Notes under the pieces: generated by a model
What the model was told of the DNA's origin: nothing
Databases searched by the model: none
What the model saw: only the letters and a program-made list of their open reading frames with translations
Origin: Paenibacillus sp. 1011MAR3C5
GTDB lineage: Bacteria; Bacillota; Bacilli; Paenibacillales; Paenibacillaceae
Direction: 5' to 3'
Length of the DNA stretch: 64,000 bases
Assembly: GCF_003591485.1 (NCBI RefSeq)
Contig: NZ_QZCF01000002.1
Span: 248,001 to 312,000 of the forward strand
Shown here: piece by piece, positions 53,370 through 62,140 of the stretch
Layout: every line of letters starts with the position of its first letter
Numbering within the stretch: position 1 is the first letter of the stretch
Program-made: the position numbers and the translations under genes

Positions 53370-53420
53370 AAAAAGCTGTCTCGACGGTTGCCATATGGCT
53401 TCCGGAGAGACAGCTTTTTT
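53368..53420. terminator. Bidirectional terminator between the thioredoxin-like gene and cimA
   Basis: A-run plus AGCTGTCTC (53368-53382) with GAGACAGCTTTTTT (53407-53420); an inner GCCATATGGC stem caps it. Confidence 0.92.
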
Positions 53421-53425
53421 GTTGC

Positions 53426-55039
53426 TTAATGATTGATCAAGCCCAGCCGTTCGTGGGTATCTGGCAATCCATGATCGACTTTGTCCATGCTTAGCAACGC
53501 ATATCGGATGCTTCCAAGCAAAGCCTCCCAGCTGGCTTCGATGACGTTGCTGGAGACGCCGACCGTGCTCCATGTATTGTCGAGACCCGTCGATTCGACC
53601 AATACGCGCACCTTGGCAGCCGTTGCGTCCTTCTCGTCAATGACGCGAACCTTATAGTCAGACAGATGGATCTGCTCGATCTTTGGATAAAATTGAACAA
53701 GCGCTTTGCGGAGCGCATTGTCGAGCGCGTTGACAGGGCCATTGCCTTCGGCTGCCGTGTATACTTGCTGACCGTCTACATTGATCTTGACGATCGCCTC
53801 GGAGATCATGACGCCGTTCGACTTTTCCATATGCATCTTAAACGATTCGACAGTGAAGATTTCTTTCATATCGGTGAAGGCTTCGCGCAGCAGAAGCTCA
53901 AGTGAAGCATCAGCGCCTTCGAATTGATAGCCTTGATGCTCCAGTTCTTTGATCTGGTCGATGATTTGCTTCGTCTTCTCGTTATTCGTATTGACATCAA
54001 GACCCAGCTCATGAGCCTTGGAGATGATGTTGCTTTGGCCGGCTAACTCCGATACGAGGATGCGCTGCTTATTGCCAACAAGCTCAGGTTGGATATGCTC
54101 GTAGGTTTTGGAGTCCTTCATAATTGCCGACACATGAATGCCGCCCTTATGGGCGAATGCCGCGTTGCCGACATATGCCTGGCCGACAGGCATATGTACA
54201 TTGGCAATCTCGCTCACATAACGCGCCGTGTTCGTCAAGGTGCGCAATTTCTCTTCCGGCAGGCAGTTATAGCCCATCTTGATTTGCAGATTCGGAATGA
54301 TGGAGCACAGGTTCGCGTTGCCGCAACGCTCGCCATATCCGTTAATCGTACCTTGTACCTGACGTGCGCCAGCCTGTACAGCCGACAGCGTATTCGCTAC
54401 AGCCAGCTCGCAGTCGTTATGGGTATGGATGCCGATTGAGGCTGTAAGCTCCGATCTTACCCGGGAGACGATCTCATGAATCTCTCCAGGCAGCGTGCCC
54501 CCGTTTGTATCGCAAAGCACAAGCCAGTCCGCACCTGCATCCTGCGCTTTGCGCAGAGCAGCTAACGCGTACTCCGGATTATGCTTATAGCCGTCAAAGA
54601 AATGCTCCGCGTCGTACATCGCTTCCATGCCGTTCTGCTTTAGAAACGCAAACGAATCGTAGATCATAGCCAGATTCTCTTCGAGAGTCGTCTGTAGAGC
54701 CGTGTGCACATGAAAATCCCATGCTTTGCCGACTAGTGTCGCTGCCGGGACGCCCGATTCCACGATGCGCAGCAGGCTGGCATCATGCTCGGCCAGCGAA
54801 TGCTTGCGCCTCGTACTGCCGAACGCGGTTAAGCGTGCATTCAGGTTGAGCGACTTTACGCGTTGGAAAAACTCGATATCCTTGCTGTTGCTTCCCGGAT
54901 TCCCGCCTTCAATATAATGAACGCCTAAAGCGTCTAGCTTCAGGGCAATTTTCAATTTGTCGTCTGCGGACAGGCTGATGCCTTCTCCTTGCGTACCGTC
55001 ACGCAGCGTCGTGTCAAAGATCGAGATTTTAGCGGACAT
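53426..55039 (-). CDS. cimA: Citramalate synthase
   Basis: 537 residues, with the DRE-TIM barrel of the isopropylmalate synthase family and a C-terminal LeuA allosteric domain (~390-530). IFDTTLRDGTQGEGISLS gives the catalytic Arg-Asp; GIHTHNDCELAVANTL the metal-binding HxH; NGYGERCGNANL the Asn/Gly motif. The two-residue changes and length match the CimA branch, which condenses acetyl-CoA and pyruvate to citramalate for threonine-independent isoleucine synthesis. AAGGAGGC is 10 bases before the ATG at 55039. Confidence 0.92.
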   Translation of the reverse strand: MSAKISIFDTTLRDGTQGEGISLSADDKLKIALKLDALGVHYIEGGNPGSNSKDIEFFQRVKSLNLNARLTAFGSTRRKHSLAEHDASLLRIVESGVPAATLVGKAWDFHVHTALQTTLEENLAMIYDSFAFLKQNGMEAMYDAEHFFDGYKHNPEYALAALRKAQDAGADWLVLCDTNGGTLPGEIHEIVSRVRSELTASIGIHTHNDCELAVANTLSAVQAGARQVQGTINGYGERCGNANLCSIIPNLQIKMGYNCLPEEKLRTLTNTARYVSEIANVHMPVGQAYVGNAAFAHKGGIHVSAIMKDSKTYEHIQPELVGNKQRILVSELAGQSNIISKAHELGLDVNTNNEKTKQIIDQIKELEHQGYQFEGADASLELLLREAFTDMKEIFTVESFKMHMEKSNGVMISEAIVKINVDGQQVYTAAEGNGPVNALDNALRKALVQFYPKIEQIHLSDYKVRVIDEKDATAAKVRVLVESTGLDNTWSTVGVSSNVIEASWEALLGSIRYALLSMDKVDHGLPDTHERLGLINH

Positions 55040-55225
55040 TTCTGATGACGCCTCCTTCACTGATAGCCAATACAAATCATAATTTATTATTATAACACTT
55101 TATCTATTTAAAGTAGAGGGGGAATGTTATATTTTTCACGGGCTTCTTCGCATTGACTTCCCACATTATCAATTATATGCTGGAGGAAAGGGGAACGGAT
55201 ATACGCATTTTCTTTTTTAGAGGTG

Positions 55226-55390
55226 GTTCAAAAAGTCGACTTTTGATACGAAGCAGATTAGGAAGTCTACTCGACATCGAATATGGCATTCAGCCGGAAC
55301 TTCCGGTGCTACGTAGCTTCCACTACGCTCCGCTCCTCATTTCCTAGCATCATCCAATCTTCTCGGTGCTGAAAACCGGACTTTTTGAAC
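55226..55390. repeat. MITE-like element with 12-bp terminal inverted repeats
   Basis: GTTCAAAAAGTC at 55226-55237 and its exact inverse GACTTTTTGAAC at 55379-55390 bound a 165-base non-coding segment. No clear target duplication in the flanks (GAGGTG / ACGCAC). It sits between divergent cimA and dinB and ends 27 bases before the dinB ATG. Whether copies exist elsewhere cannot be seen here. Confidence 0.65.
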
Positions 55391-55417
55391 ACGCACTTAA
55401 AGGTGAGGTAGAGAGCC

Positions 55418-56704
55418 ATGAGCGATGTGAAGGATCACTATCCGGTCAATGGGCGGGTCATCATCCATCTGGATATGAACGCGTTTTATTGTTCTGTGCA
55501 TGAAGCGGAAGAGCCGGAATATTATAAGGATAAGCCTACTGCTGTATCCGGCAGCGTAGAGCAGCGCAAAGGAATTATCGTAACCTGCTCCTATGCCGCA
55601 AGGAACAAGGGCATCAAGACGGGAATGGCCGTTAAACAGGCTATGCGCATATGCCCGGAGCTTCTATTGATCAAGCCGGACTTCAACTTATACAGGAAGT
55701 ATTCTCATGGGTTCATGAGCATTGCCCGTCAGTTCACGCCGCTCGTAGAGCCTGTGTCGATTGACGAGTGTTATATGGACATTACAGGATCTAAGCTGCT
55801 GGGGACGCCCTTGGATATTGCGGAATCTCTTCAGAGACGAATTAAATCGGAATGGCAATTGCCTTGCTCCATCGGGCTAGCGCCTAATAAGCTGCTTGCC
55901 AAGATGGCATCGGATATGAAGAAACCGATGGGTCTGACCGTTCTGCGCTTGCGCGACGTGCCGAATATGCTGTGGGATAAGCCGTGCGGCACCCTGTTCG
56001 GCATCGGAGGAAAGACGGCCGAAAAGCTGGAGAAGATGAATATTCGGACGATTGGACAGCTGGCAAACACAGACGAGGCGCTGTTGATCAAGCAATTCGG
56101 CGTTATGGGTGCCTGGATGAAGTCAGCCGCTCACGGAATGGATCAGTCGCCCGTTAATCCGAACCGCGAGCAGAGCAAGTCAATCGGCCATACAACAACG
56201 CTTCCAAGCGATCTGACGGAACAGGATGATGTTTTTCGCGTGCTGCTGAATCTATCGGATCAGACGGCCCGGAGGCTTCGGCGTCAGAACCTTGTTGCCT
56301 CCACCGTTCAAATCACGATTCGCCGTCCCGATATGTCTACGATTACAAGGTCCCATACGTTGAGCGCTCCAACGCAAACGACGGAGGAGATCAACAAGGA
56401 AGCACGCAAGCTGTTCCAGCGGCATTGGAAGCTTGGAGATCCGATCCGCTTGCTTGGTGTCACGCTGCAAAACTTGGCTCCGGCCGATGAGACAGCCGTT
56501 CAACTGGATCTGTTCAGCTATGAGGACCAGCCCCGGAAGGAGGCCTTGACGAAGGCGATGGACACCCTTCGCGACCGATTCGGAGAGGACGCGGTGCTGA
56601 CCGCGGGCATGCTGGGAGACGACCCGTCGACCCTGATCCGAAACAAGCGAATTCGAGGCACGTCCTTGCAAAAAGACGATAGTTTGTTATATATTGATGA
56701 GTGA
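55418..56704 (+). CDS. dinB: DNA polymerase IV (Y-family)
   Basis: 428 residues. Catalytic acids lie in IIHLDMNAFYCSVHEAE (Asp) and VEPVSIDECYMDITGS (SIDE); a helix-hairpin-helix FGIGGKTAEKLEKMNIRTIGQL follows near 200; the little finger runs ~250-370. A beta-clamp-binding motif QLDLF is at ~367. It performs error-prone translesion synthesis. AAGGTGAGG precedes the ATG. The MITE-like element directly upstream might affect its promoter. Confidence 0.95.
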   Translation: MSDVKDHYPVNGRVIIHLDMNAFYCSVHEAEEPEYYKDKPTAVSGSVEQRKGIIVTCSYAARNKGIKTGMAVKQAMRICPELLLIKPDFNLYRKYSHGFMSIARQFTPLVEPVSIDECYMDITGSKLLGTPLDIAESLQRRIKSEWQLPCSIGLAPNKLLAKMASDMKKPMGLTVLRLRDVPNMLWDKPCGTLFGIGGKTAEKLEKMNIRTIGQLANTDEALLIKQFGVMGAWMKSAAHGMDQSPVNPNREQSKSIGHTTTLPSDLTEQDDVFRVLLNLSDQTARRLRRQNLVASTVQITIRRPDMSTITRSHTLSAPTQTTEEINKEARKLFQRHWKLGDPIRLLGVTLQNLAPADETAVQLDLFSYEDQPRKEALTKAMDTLRDRFGEDAVLTAGMLGDDPSTLIRNKRIRGTSLQKDDSLLYIDE

Positions 56705-56779
56705 GGAACCACGCTTTAAGGCATCATACAAACAGAAAGCGAACGGAATTATTCCGTATATTATAAGGAGGGAATGTAG

Positions 56780-57025
<246 letters not shown>

Positions 57026-57054
57026 TCATTTTTTGGCAATCATAAGCTAACAGC

Positions 57055-57097
57055 AAGCCCCCTCATGACCGCGCGGACGGATCGAGGGGGCTTTTTT
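57055..57097 (+). terminator. Terminator of fer
   Basis: AAGCCCCCTC (57055-57064) with GAGGGGGCTT (57084-57093), then T's to 57097. Confidence 0.92.
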
Positions 57098-57193
57098 GCC
57101 GCCATCACTCTCCCTGTCTACAAGATTGATATCGATGAATCCGCATCCTCTGCCGATATACTTGGTAGAGAAGAGCAGGCGGAGGGATTTAGG

Positions 57194-58579
57194 ATGGACA
57201 AGCTGGAGGATATAATTTATCTGAAGCAATTCGTGAAACAGCATCCCGACAATAAGATGGGATGGTACTTGCTCGGGAAACATTATTTGCAAGCGGGCAA
57301 GGAAAGCAAAGCGAATTATTGCTTTATTCAGGCAGGCGATATCTATGAAGCCTTTGAGCAGGAGACGCATCCGCTGGCCGAGCAGCAGCTGGAGGAACTG
57401 AAGGAATGGAACAAGCAGCAGAAGAAAAAGAGGCTGGTCTGGAAGATCGTATTAGCGGCAATTCCGCTGCTCTTAATAGCTTTGCTCCTGCCGCTTAATC
57501 CCTTCTGGCATAAGGAGCCGAAGGATGCTCAGCCCGCTCCGGCCGACAAGAACGCTCCTGAGCTTGGCATCGTATTCGTCCCTCAGAAGGAGGGCAAACC
57601 GATCGGCTATGCCATGAATGCTATTGTAGCAGCCGGAGGAGCAGCTCCCAAGCAGTCGCTGGCCGTGCGATTGGAGGAGAAGGAAGGCTGGAGACAGTGG
57701 AATGGCCATTCCCGCTTCCTCATGTCCTTAACCAAGGAAGGGAACGGAAGCCGCTCTGCGCTATCCATGCTGGACCGCGATTCCTGCGTATGCGAGCCCG
57801 GGGATACAAGCGGTGTGAAGAAGCTGTTCGGGGAATGGCGCGAGGCGCAAGAGATGCACTGGACACTGGCCAGCGGCATTCATCATTATTACCGACTATA
57901 CGGGAAGTGGCCGCAGAAGCTTGACGATCTGATCCGTCCCTACCCGCATAATGTATTGTCAGGGGAAGGCGAAGGGATGAAGGAATGGTTCCCTTATGTT
58001 CTGGCGAAACTAAAGGAGAAGCAGGCATCAAATGGAAAAACGGAGTCGGGCGGCGATAGCCAGGAGTCCGGCAATAAGGATATCCAGCCGGCAGGCAGTG
58101 CTATCGGCACCAACGGCATCTATCAGCAAGATTGGAGCAAGCCGCTGGAGATTGTGATCGATGTGTCGAATTATCGGCTTGCCGTCGTTCAGGACAAAAT
58201 GGTCATTCGCAGTTACGAGGTTGGGCTTGGAGGCGAGAGGACACCGGAGGGCAGCTTCTACATCAGCGAGAAAGTCAGAGATCCTAACGGTACGGATGAC
58301 GGCATGTTCGGCAGCAGAGGGATGACGCTGTCGGGTACGCTGTACGCGATCCACGGTACGGATGATCCGGACAGCATCGGCAAGGATGAGTCGCTTGGAT
58401 GCATAAGGATGAAGACGGCAGACGTAGAGGAGCTGTTCGATATGGTGCCGCTAGGAACAGCGGTGAAAATTAAAAACGGGACGCTCCCGTCAGACGCGAA
58501 GCCGTCAGCTGAAAGATTCAAGCTGGAGCCGCAGCAGAACGAGACCAATCCCGCCAAAGTGTATCAATGGTTGACGTAA
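57194..58579 (+). CDS. Membrane-anchored L,D-transpeptidase (YkuD domain)
   Basis: 461 residues: a TPR-like N-terminal part (KQHPDNKMGWYLLGKHYLQAGKES, ~15-65), one membrane helix (~80-98, WKIVLAAIPLLLIALLLPL), a long extracellular linker and a YkuD domain (~325-430). The catalytic text is YAIHGTDDPDSIGKDESLGCIRM (HG...S-G-C-x-R). It cross-links peptidoglycan or attaches proteins to it. The cytoplasmic TPR part on the same chain is uncommon. Start ATG 57194, 7 bases after GGAGGG; the longer frame to 57065 runs into the fer terminator. Confidence 0.9.
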   Translation: MDKLEDIIYLKQFVKQHPDNKMGWYLLGKHYLQAGKESKANYCFIQAGDIYEAFEQETHPLAEQQLEELKEWNKQQKKKRLVWKIVLAAIPLLLIALLLPLNPFWHKEPKDAQPAPADKNAPELGIVFVPQKEGKPIGYAMNAIVAAGGAAPKQSLAVRLEEKEGWRQWNGHSRFLMSLTKEGNGSRSALSMLDRDSCVCEPGDTSGVKKLFGEWREAQEMHWTLASGIHHYYRLYGKWPQKLDDLIRPYPHNVLSGEGEGMKEWFPYVLAKLKEKQASNGKTESGGDSQESGNKDIQPAGSAIGTNGIYQQDWSKPLEIVIDVSNYRLAVVQDKMVIRSYEVGLGGERTPEGSFYISEKVRDPNGTDDGMFGSRGMTLSGTLYAIHGTDDPDSIGKDESLGCIRMKTADVEELFDMVPLGTAVKIKNGTLPSDAKPSAERFKLEPQQNETNPAKVYQWLT

Positions 58580-58586
58580 GCAAAGC

Positions 58587-58727
58587 TTACGAAGTGAGAA
58601 TAAGAAGCGCCGCAATGGCAATGAATACGACTCCTACAATGGAGGCGATCCAGACCATCGCCTTCTTGTTCACTTCTTCCTTCGGTTTTGCTTTCAATGT
58701 GGCTGGCTTTCTTTTGGCTGCGCCCAT
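58587..58727 (-). CDS. Small single-helix membrane protein
   Basis: 46 residues: a basic head (AAKRKPATLKAKPKEE, KK) and one hydrophobic helix (WIASIVGVVFIAIAALLILTS) up to the C-terminus. AAAGGTTGAT precedes the ATG. It ends 7 bases from the convergent L,D-transpeptidase stop. The layout is that of a small tail-anchored protein; function unknown. Confidence 0.7.
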   Translation of the reverse strand: MGAAKRKPATLKAKPKEEVNKKAMVWIASIVGVVFIAIAALLILTS

Positions 58728-58916
58728 TTTCAATCAACCTTTCTATATCGGATTTCTGACTTGCATCATATGCATATATTGTAATCGTTTTCGTCCAAAG
58801 CCGCAATACAGCTTGGCCAATTGAAGCTTGCGCCTCCTTGCGCGAGCTCTTTTCTTTTTGCTCTAAAAGGGATAAACTGTTCGTTAGAGCATACATAGCG
58901 GAACGGAGTGAAAGCT

Positions 58917-60014
58917 TTGCTTTATTCATCTATACTTAAACCTATTTTTTTCAAAATGGACCCGGAGAAAGCCCATCATCTGGTCATTGACGGCATGGCG
59001 GCAGGGAGCAGAATTCCTGGCATGACCGGCATAATGAACGCCATGTATGGCGTATCGGAGTCTCCTGAGCTCAGAAGCGAGCTGTTCGGGCTGCAATTCC
59101 CGCATCCGGTCGGCCTCGCAGCCGGATTGGACAAGAACGGCAAGGCGCCTGACGGCTTCTCCAGCATTGGCTTCGGCTTCGCCGAGGTAGGCACGGTCAC
59201 GCCAAAAGGACAATCCGGGAATGAGCTGCCGCGTCTGTTCCGGCTTCCGCCGGATGAAGCTTTGATCAATCGGATGGGCTTTAATAATGAAGGCGCTGCA
59301 GCGATGGCGGCATCGCTTGCGAAGCGCAAAATTCATCGTGTTCCTATCGCCGTTAATATCGGTAAAAACAAGGTAACACCGAACGAGCTAGCGCATGAGG
59401 ACTATCAAGCCTGCATTCGAGCGCTATATGACTATGGCGATTTCTTCGTTGTCAATATCAGCTCGCCGAATACCCAAGGTCTGCGCGACTTGCAGCATGG
59501 GGACGAGCTGAAGAAGCTGCTATCCGCTGTTATGGACGAGCTGACTACGCAGGCGGGAGCGCGCAGGGAGAAGCCGAAGAGCGTGCTGGTCAAGATTGCG
59601 CCGGATATGTCCGAGGATCAGCTGGAGCATACGGTAGCGACCATTATGGAGAGTCGTGTATCAGGCATTATCGCCACCAATACGACGCTGTCTCGTGAGG
59701 GACTAGTCCATGGCAATGCGAAGGAAGCAGGAGGTCTTAGCGGATTGCCGCTTAAGGAGCGCTCGACGGAAGTGATCCGGTCCGTTTATCACCAGACAGG
59801 CGGACAGTTGCCGATAATTGGTTCCGGCGGCATTTTTACCGCGCAGGACGCATACGATAAAATTCGCGCAGGAGCTTCGCTGGTTGAGATTTATACGGCA
59901 TTAATCTATAAGGGTCCGGGTGTGTTGCGCGAGCTGACAAACGGACTGAAAGAATGTTTGCGCAAGGACGGCTACCGACATATTGCCGAAGCAGTGGGCG
60001 CAGATCATCGTTAG
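58917..60014 (+). CDS. pyrD: Dihydroorotate dehydrogenase (quinone), class 2
   Basis: 365 residues. The N-terminal helix pair (LKPIFFKMDPEKAHHLV) that contacts membrane quinone marks class 2. FPHPVGLAAGLDKNG, NRMGFNNEGA, VNISSPNTQGLRDLQ (catalytic Ser), IIATNTTLSREG and IIGSGGIFTAQDA are standard FMN/substrate motifs. It makes orotate for pyrimidines. GGAG abuts the GTG at 58908; the in-frame TTG at 58917 has better spacing, so the start is uncertain by 3 codons. It stands apart from a pyr operon. Confidence 0.93.
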   Translation: MLYSSILKPIFFKMDPEKAHHLVIDGMAAGSRIPGMTGIMNAMYGVSESPELRSELFGLQFPHPVGLAAGLDKNGKAPDGFSSIGFGFAEVGTVTPKGQSGNELPRLFRLPPDEALINRMGFNNEGAAAMAASLAKRKIHRVPIAVNIGKNKVTPNELAHEDYQACIRALYDYGDFFVVNISSPNTQGLRDLQHGDELKKLLSAVMDELTTQAGARREKPKSVLVKIAPDMSEDQLEHTVATIMESRVSGIIATNTTLSREGLVHGNAKEAGGLSGLPLKERSTEVIRSVYHQTGGQLPIIGSGGIFTAQDAYDKIRAGASLVEIYTALIYKGPGVLRELTNGLKECLRKDGYRHIAEAVGADHR

Positions 60015-60031
60015 AAACAGGAGGCGGCCGG

Positions 60032-60838
60032 ATGGACGGACGAGACTGGAGTCTATTTTTACAGCCTTACGAACAAGCAGTAGAAGAACTGAAAGTTAAA
60101 TTCAAGACGATGCGAATGGAGCTGAAGCTGAGAGAGGCTTATGCCCCGATCGAATTCGTGACGGGCCGGGTGAAGCGCGTATCCAGCATATTGGAGAAGG
60201 CGAGACGGCTGGGCGTCGCCTCGGATCAGCTTGATACGGGAATAGAGGACATAGCGGGCATTCGAATCATGTGCCAGTTCGTAGATGATATTCGTCGTGT
60301 AGCGGAATTAATCCGCAACCGCAAGGACCTTCAGCTTGTATACGAGAAGGATTACATTACTAACTTCAAGGATAGCGGGTATCGAAGTTACCATATGATC
60401 GTGAAGTATCCGGTGCAGACTGCACTTGGTTCGATGGACGTATTGGCGGAAATTCAGATACGGACACTTGCGATGAATTTCTGGGCGACGATCGAGCATT
60501 CCCTTCATTATAAATTCAAGGAAAGCTTGCCGGATGAAGTACGCATCCGCCTCAAGAAAGCAGCAGAAGCCGCCTTCCAGTTGGATACCGAGATGACAAG
60601 CATCCGCAAGGAAATACTTGATGCTCAGACGGAGTTCGAGGAACAGTCCAATGTCGTCTCACGCGTGCTGAACGGTATTCAGGATCTGTACTTCTATCAT
60701 CGCATCCGCGAAGCGGCGCAGTTCCAGATGAAGTTCAATGAGCTGTTCGAGCATGAGGATTATGCTGGGCTGTCCGGCCTCGCCGTGGACATCAATCAGT
60801 CCATCGCGAAGGCGAAGAAGCACAGCACGAATGAATAA
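60032..60838 (+). CDS. Small alarmone synthetase (RelQ/YjbM-like)
   Basis: 268 residues, RelA_SpoT synthetase domain only, without hydrolase or TGS domains. YAPIEFVTGRVKRVSSILEKA is the entry motif, IEDIAGIRIMCQF the G-loop region, FKDSGYRSYHMIVKYP and EIQIRTLAMNFWATIEH the catalytic core. It makes (p)ppGpp. About 55 residues longer than B. subtilis YjbM, with extra helices at the C-terminus. AGGAGGC is 6 bases before the ATG; it starts 17 bases after pyrD, so the two are co-transcribed. Confidence 0.92.
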   Translation: MDGRDWSLFLQPYEQAVEELKVKFKTMRMELKLREAYAPIEFVTGRVKRVSSILEKARRLGVASDQLDTGIEDIAGIRIMCQFVDDIRRVAELIRNRKDLQLVYEKDYITNFKDSGYRSYHMIVKYPVQTALGSMDVLAEIQIRTLAMNFWATIEHSLHYKFKESLPDEVRIRLKKAAEAAFQLDTEMTSIRKEILDAQTEFEEQSNVVSRVLNGIQDLYFYHRIREAAQFQMKFNELFEHEDYAGLSGLAVDINQSIAKAKKHSTNE

Positions 60839-60851
60839 ACGGACAGCAACA

Positions 60852-60902
60852 AGAAACCTCCGGCACTGCCGCATCAGGCAGCAGTGCCGGAGGTTTCTGT
60901 TC
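60852..60902. terminator. Bidirectional terminator between the alarmone synthetase and PCYCGC genes
   Basis: A perfect 18-bp stem (60852-60869 with 60881-60898), with a small loop and short T-rich ends. Confidence 0.88.
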
Positions 60903-60941
60903 GCTTGCAGATGGTGGGGTACAGATCACTGTCTGGCAAAA

Positions 60942-61478
60942 CTAGCTGGAGGATTTCTTCGGTTGATAGTTGTCGTTAATATACGTCAGAATCTCCTCGG
61001 CCGTCTTGCCTTGCTTGCTTAAGGCGATGACTTCCTCCATCTCTTTCTTGCAGATGCCGCAGCTCGTGCTATGGTCCGTCCAGGTTACGCTGCCATCATC
61101 TGCGGGATGCTCCGCCCAGTAACAGCGCAGCAGCGAGTCATGGGGTTCATCGAATTCAGTGCCTTGCATGCAACCGCAGTAACAAGGGATGCCACTAAGC
61201 ATATGCATATGGCTATGCACTTCGGAATAGAGGTCTTTAGTCAATTTCGTGTGACTCTTCAGGAAGCCTGGCAGTGTTGTGACGGATGAAGTAGTCTCCC
61301 ACATCTCCGAACCATGGAGATGCGCCTTGTCTTTGTCATCGCTGGTGCCGCAGGCGGCCAGCAGCGTAATAAGGGCAAATCCTAACAGCAAAGCATACAT
61401 AACGGATCTTGCGGTATTTCCTTGGTCCGGGTTGCCTGCTGCATGAGGTTCGGAAGATCGTGCTCCGCTCCTTCTCAT
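60942..61478 (-). CDS. PCYCGC-motif lipoprotein
   Basis: 178 residues. A hydrophobic stretch ending LLAAC (lipobox) lies at ~residues 27-43, after an unusually long basic head. The namesake motif reads GIPCYCGCMQG near 98; a second Cys pair SCGICKKEMEE follows. Many His residues (HLHGSEMW, HSHMHM) suggest metal binding. The ATG at 61478 shares bases with the upstream stop (TGATG), so translation is coupled; a GTG at 61481 is an alternative. Function of the family is unknown. Confidence 0.85.
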   Translation of the reverse strand: MRRSGARSSEPHAAGNPDQGNTARSVMYALLLGFALITLLAACGTSDDKDKAHLHGSEMWETTSSVTTLPGFLKSHTKLTKDLYSEVHSHMHMLSGIPCYCGCMQGTEFDEPHDSLLRCYWAEHPADDGSVTWTDHSTSCGICKKEMEEVIALSKQGKTAEEILTYINDNYQPKKSSS

Positions 61479-61999
61479 CACTGCGCATCAGCTCCCGCAT
61501 GTTTGGTGAAGAATGCTTTGAAATCGTCAAGTGTATGGCCGACAGTCGTGCCTTCCTCGCGAAGGCCGCCTTCCAGTCTGTCTACTTCTACACCGTCCTT
61601 ATAGTAAAGCAGCGTTGGAGTGGATTCGACGCTGAGCTTGGTGCCGTAATCGTTGAACTCCAGCAAGTTGAACATCGGCATCTCGATTCCCATATCGTTG
61701 ACGATTGGCATAATCTGAGGGGTTGTGTTCAGACAGTACTTGCAGGTTGAGGAAAAGGCGTATACAAAGAAGTCTTCTTTAGCATCAATCTTATTATCCA
61801 TTTCTGCAGGCAATATGATATTCTGATAATTAGGATTGTCTAGAAGAGAGCGTGTAGCGGGATTCAATTCGGAAGCGGGCTTGCCGTATAGCTTGTTGTC
61901 TTTCTCCAGATTGCCTAATACAAAGATTGACCCGAATAAAATGATGACAATACCGATGTACACATAAATCATACTAAATTTCTTCTTTTTCTTCTTCAT
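61478..61999 (-). CDS. Membrane-anchored thioredoxin-like protein
   Basis: 173 residues: a lysine-rich start, one membrane helix (IYVYIGIVIILFGSIFVLG), then an extracellular thioredoxin fold with FVYAFSSTCKYCLNTTPQI (CKYC in place of CGPC) and the cis-Pro in VESTPTLLYY. Probably keeps Cys residues of the downstream PCYCGC lipoprotein or another exported protein reduced or oxidised. GGAGGT precedes the ATG. First gene of the two-gene unit. Confidence 0.88.
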   Translation of the reverse strand: MKKKKKKFSMIYVYIGIVIILFGSIFVLGNLEKDNKLYGKPASELNPATRSLLDNPNYQNIILPAEMDNKIDAKEDFFVYAFSSTCKYCLNTTPQIMPIVNDMGIEMPMFNLLEFNDYGTKLSVESTPTLLYYKDGVEVDRLEGGLREEGTTVGHTLDDFKAFFTKHAGADAQ

Positions 62000-62140
62000 C
62001 GTTTTAACCTCCGCTTCATTGTGATGGTCATGATATTTGCAGGTCGTTCATGACTCACTTACTTTTTATTATATACCAAAGCGGAGTATGTTTGTACATG
62101 CAGGATGTCCTAATGGACCAAGCGGGAGGAAAGGCGCAGA

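Noticed and set aside
53426-55075. T-box or other amino-acid riboswitch upstream of citramalate synthase
   Set aside because: The short leader shows no specifier hairpin, no T-box sequence and no terminator/antiterminator pair.
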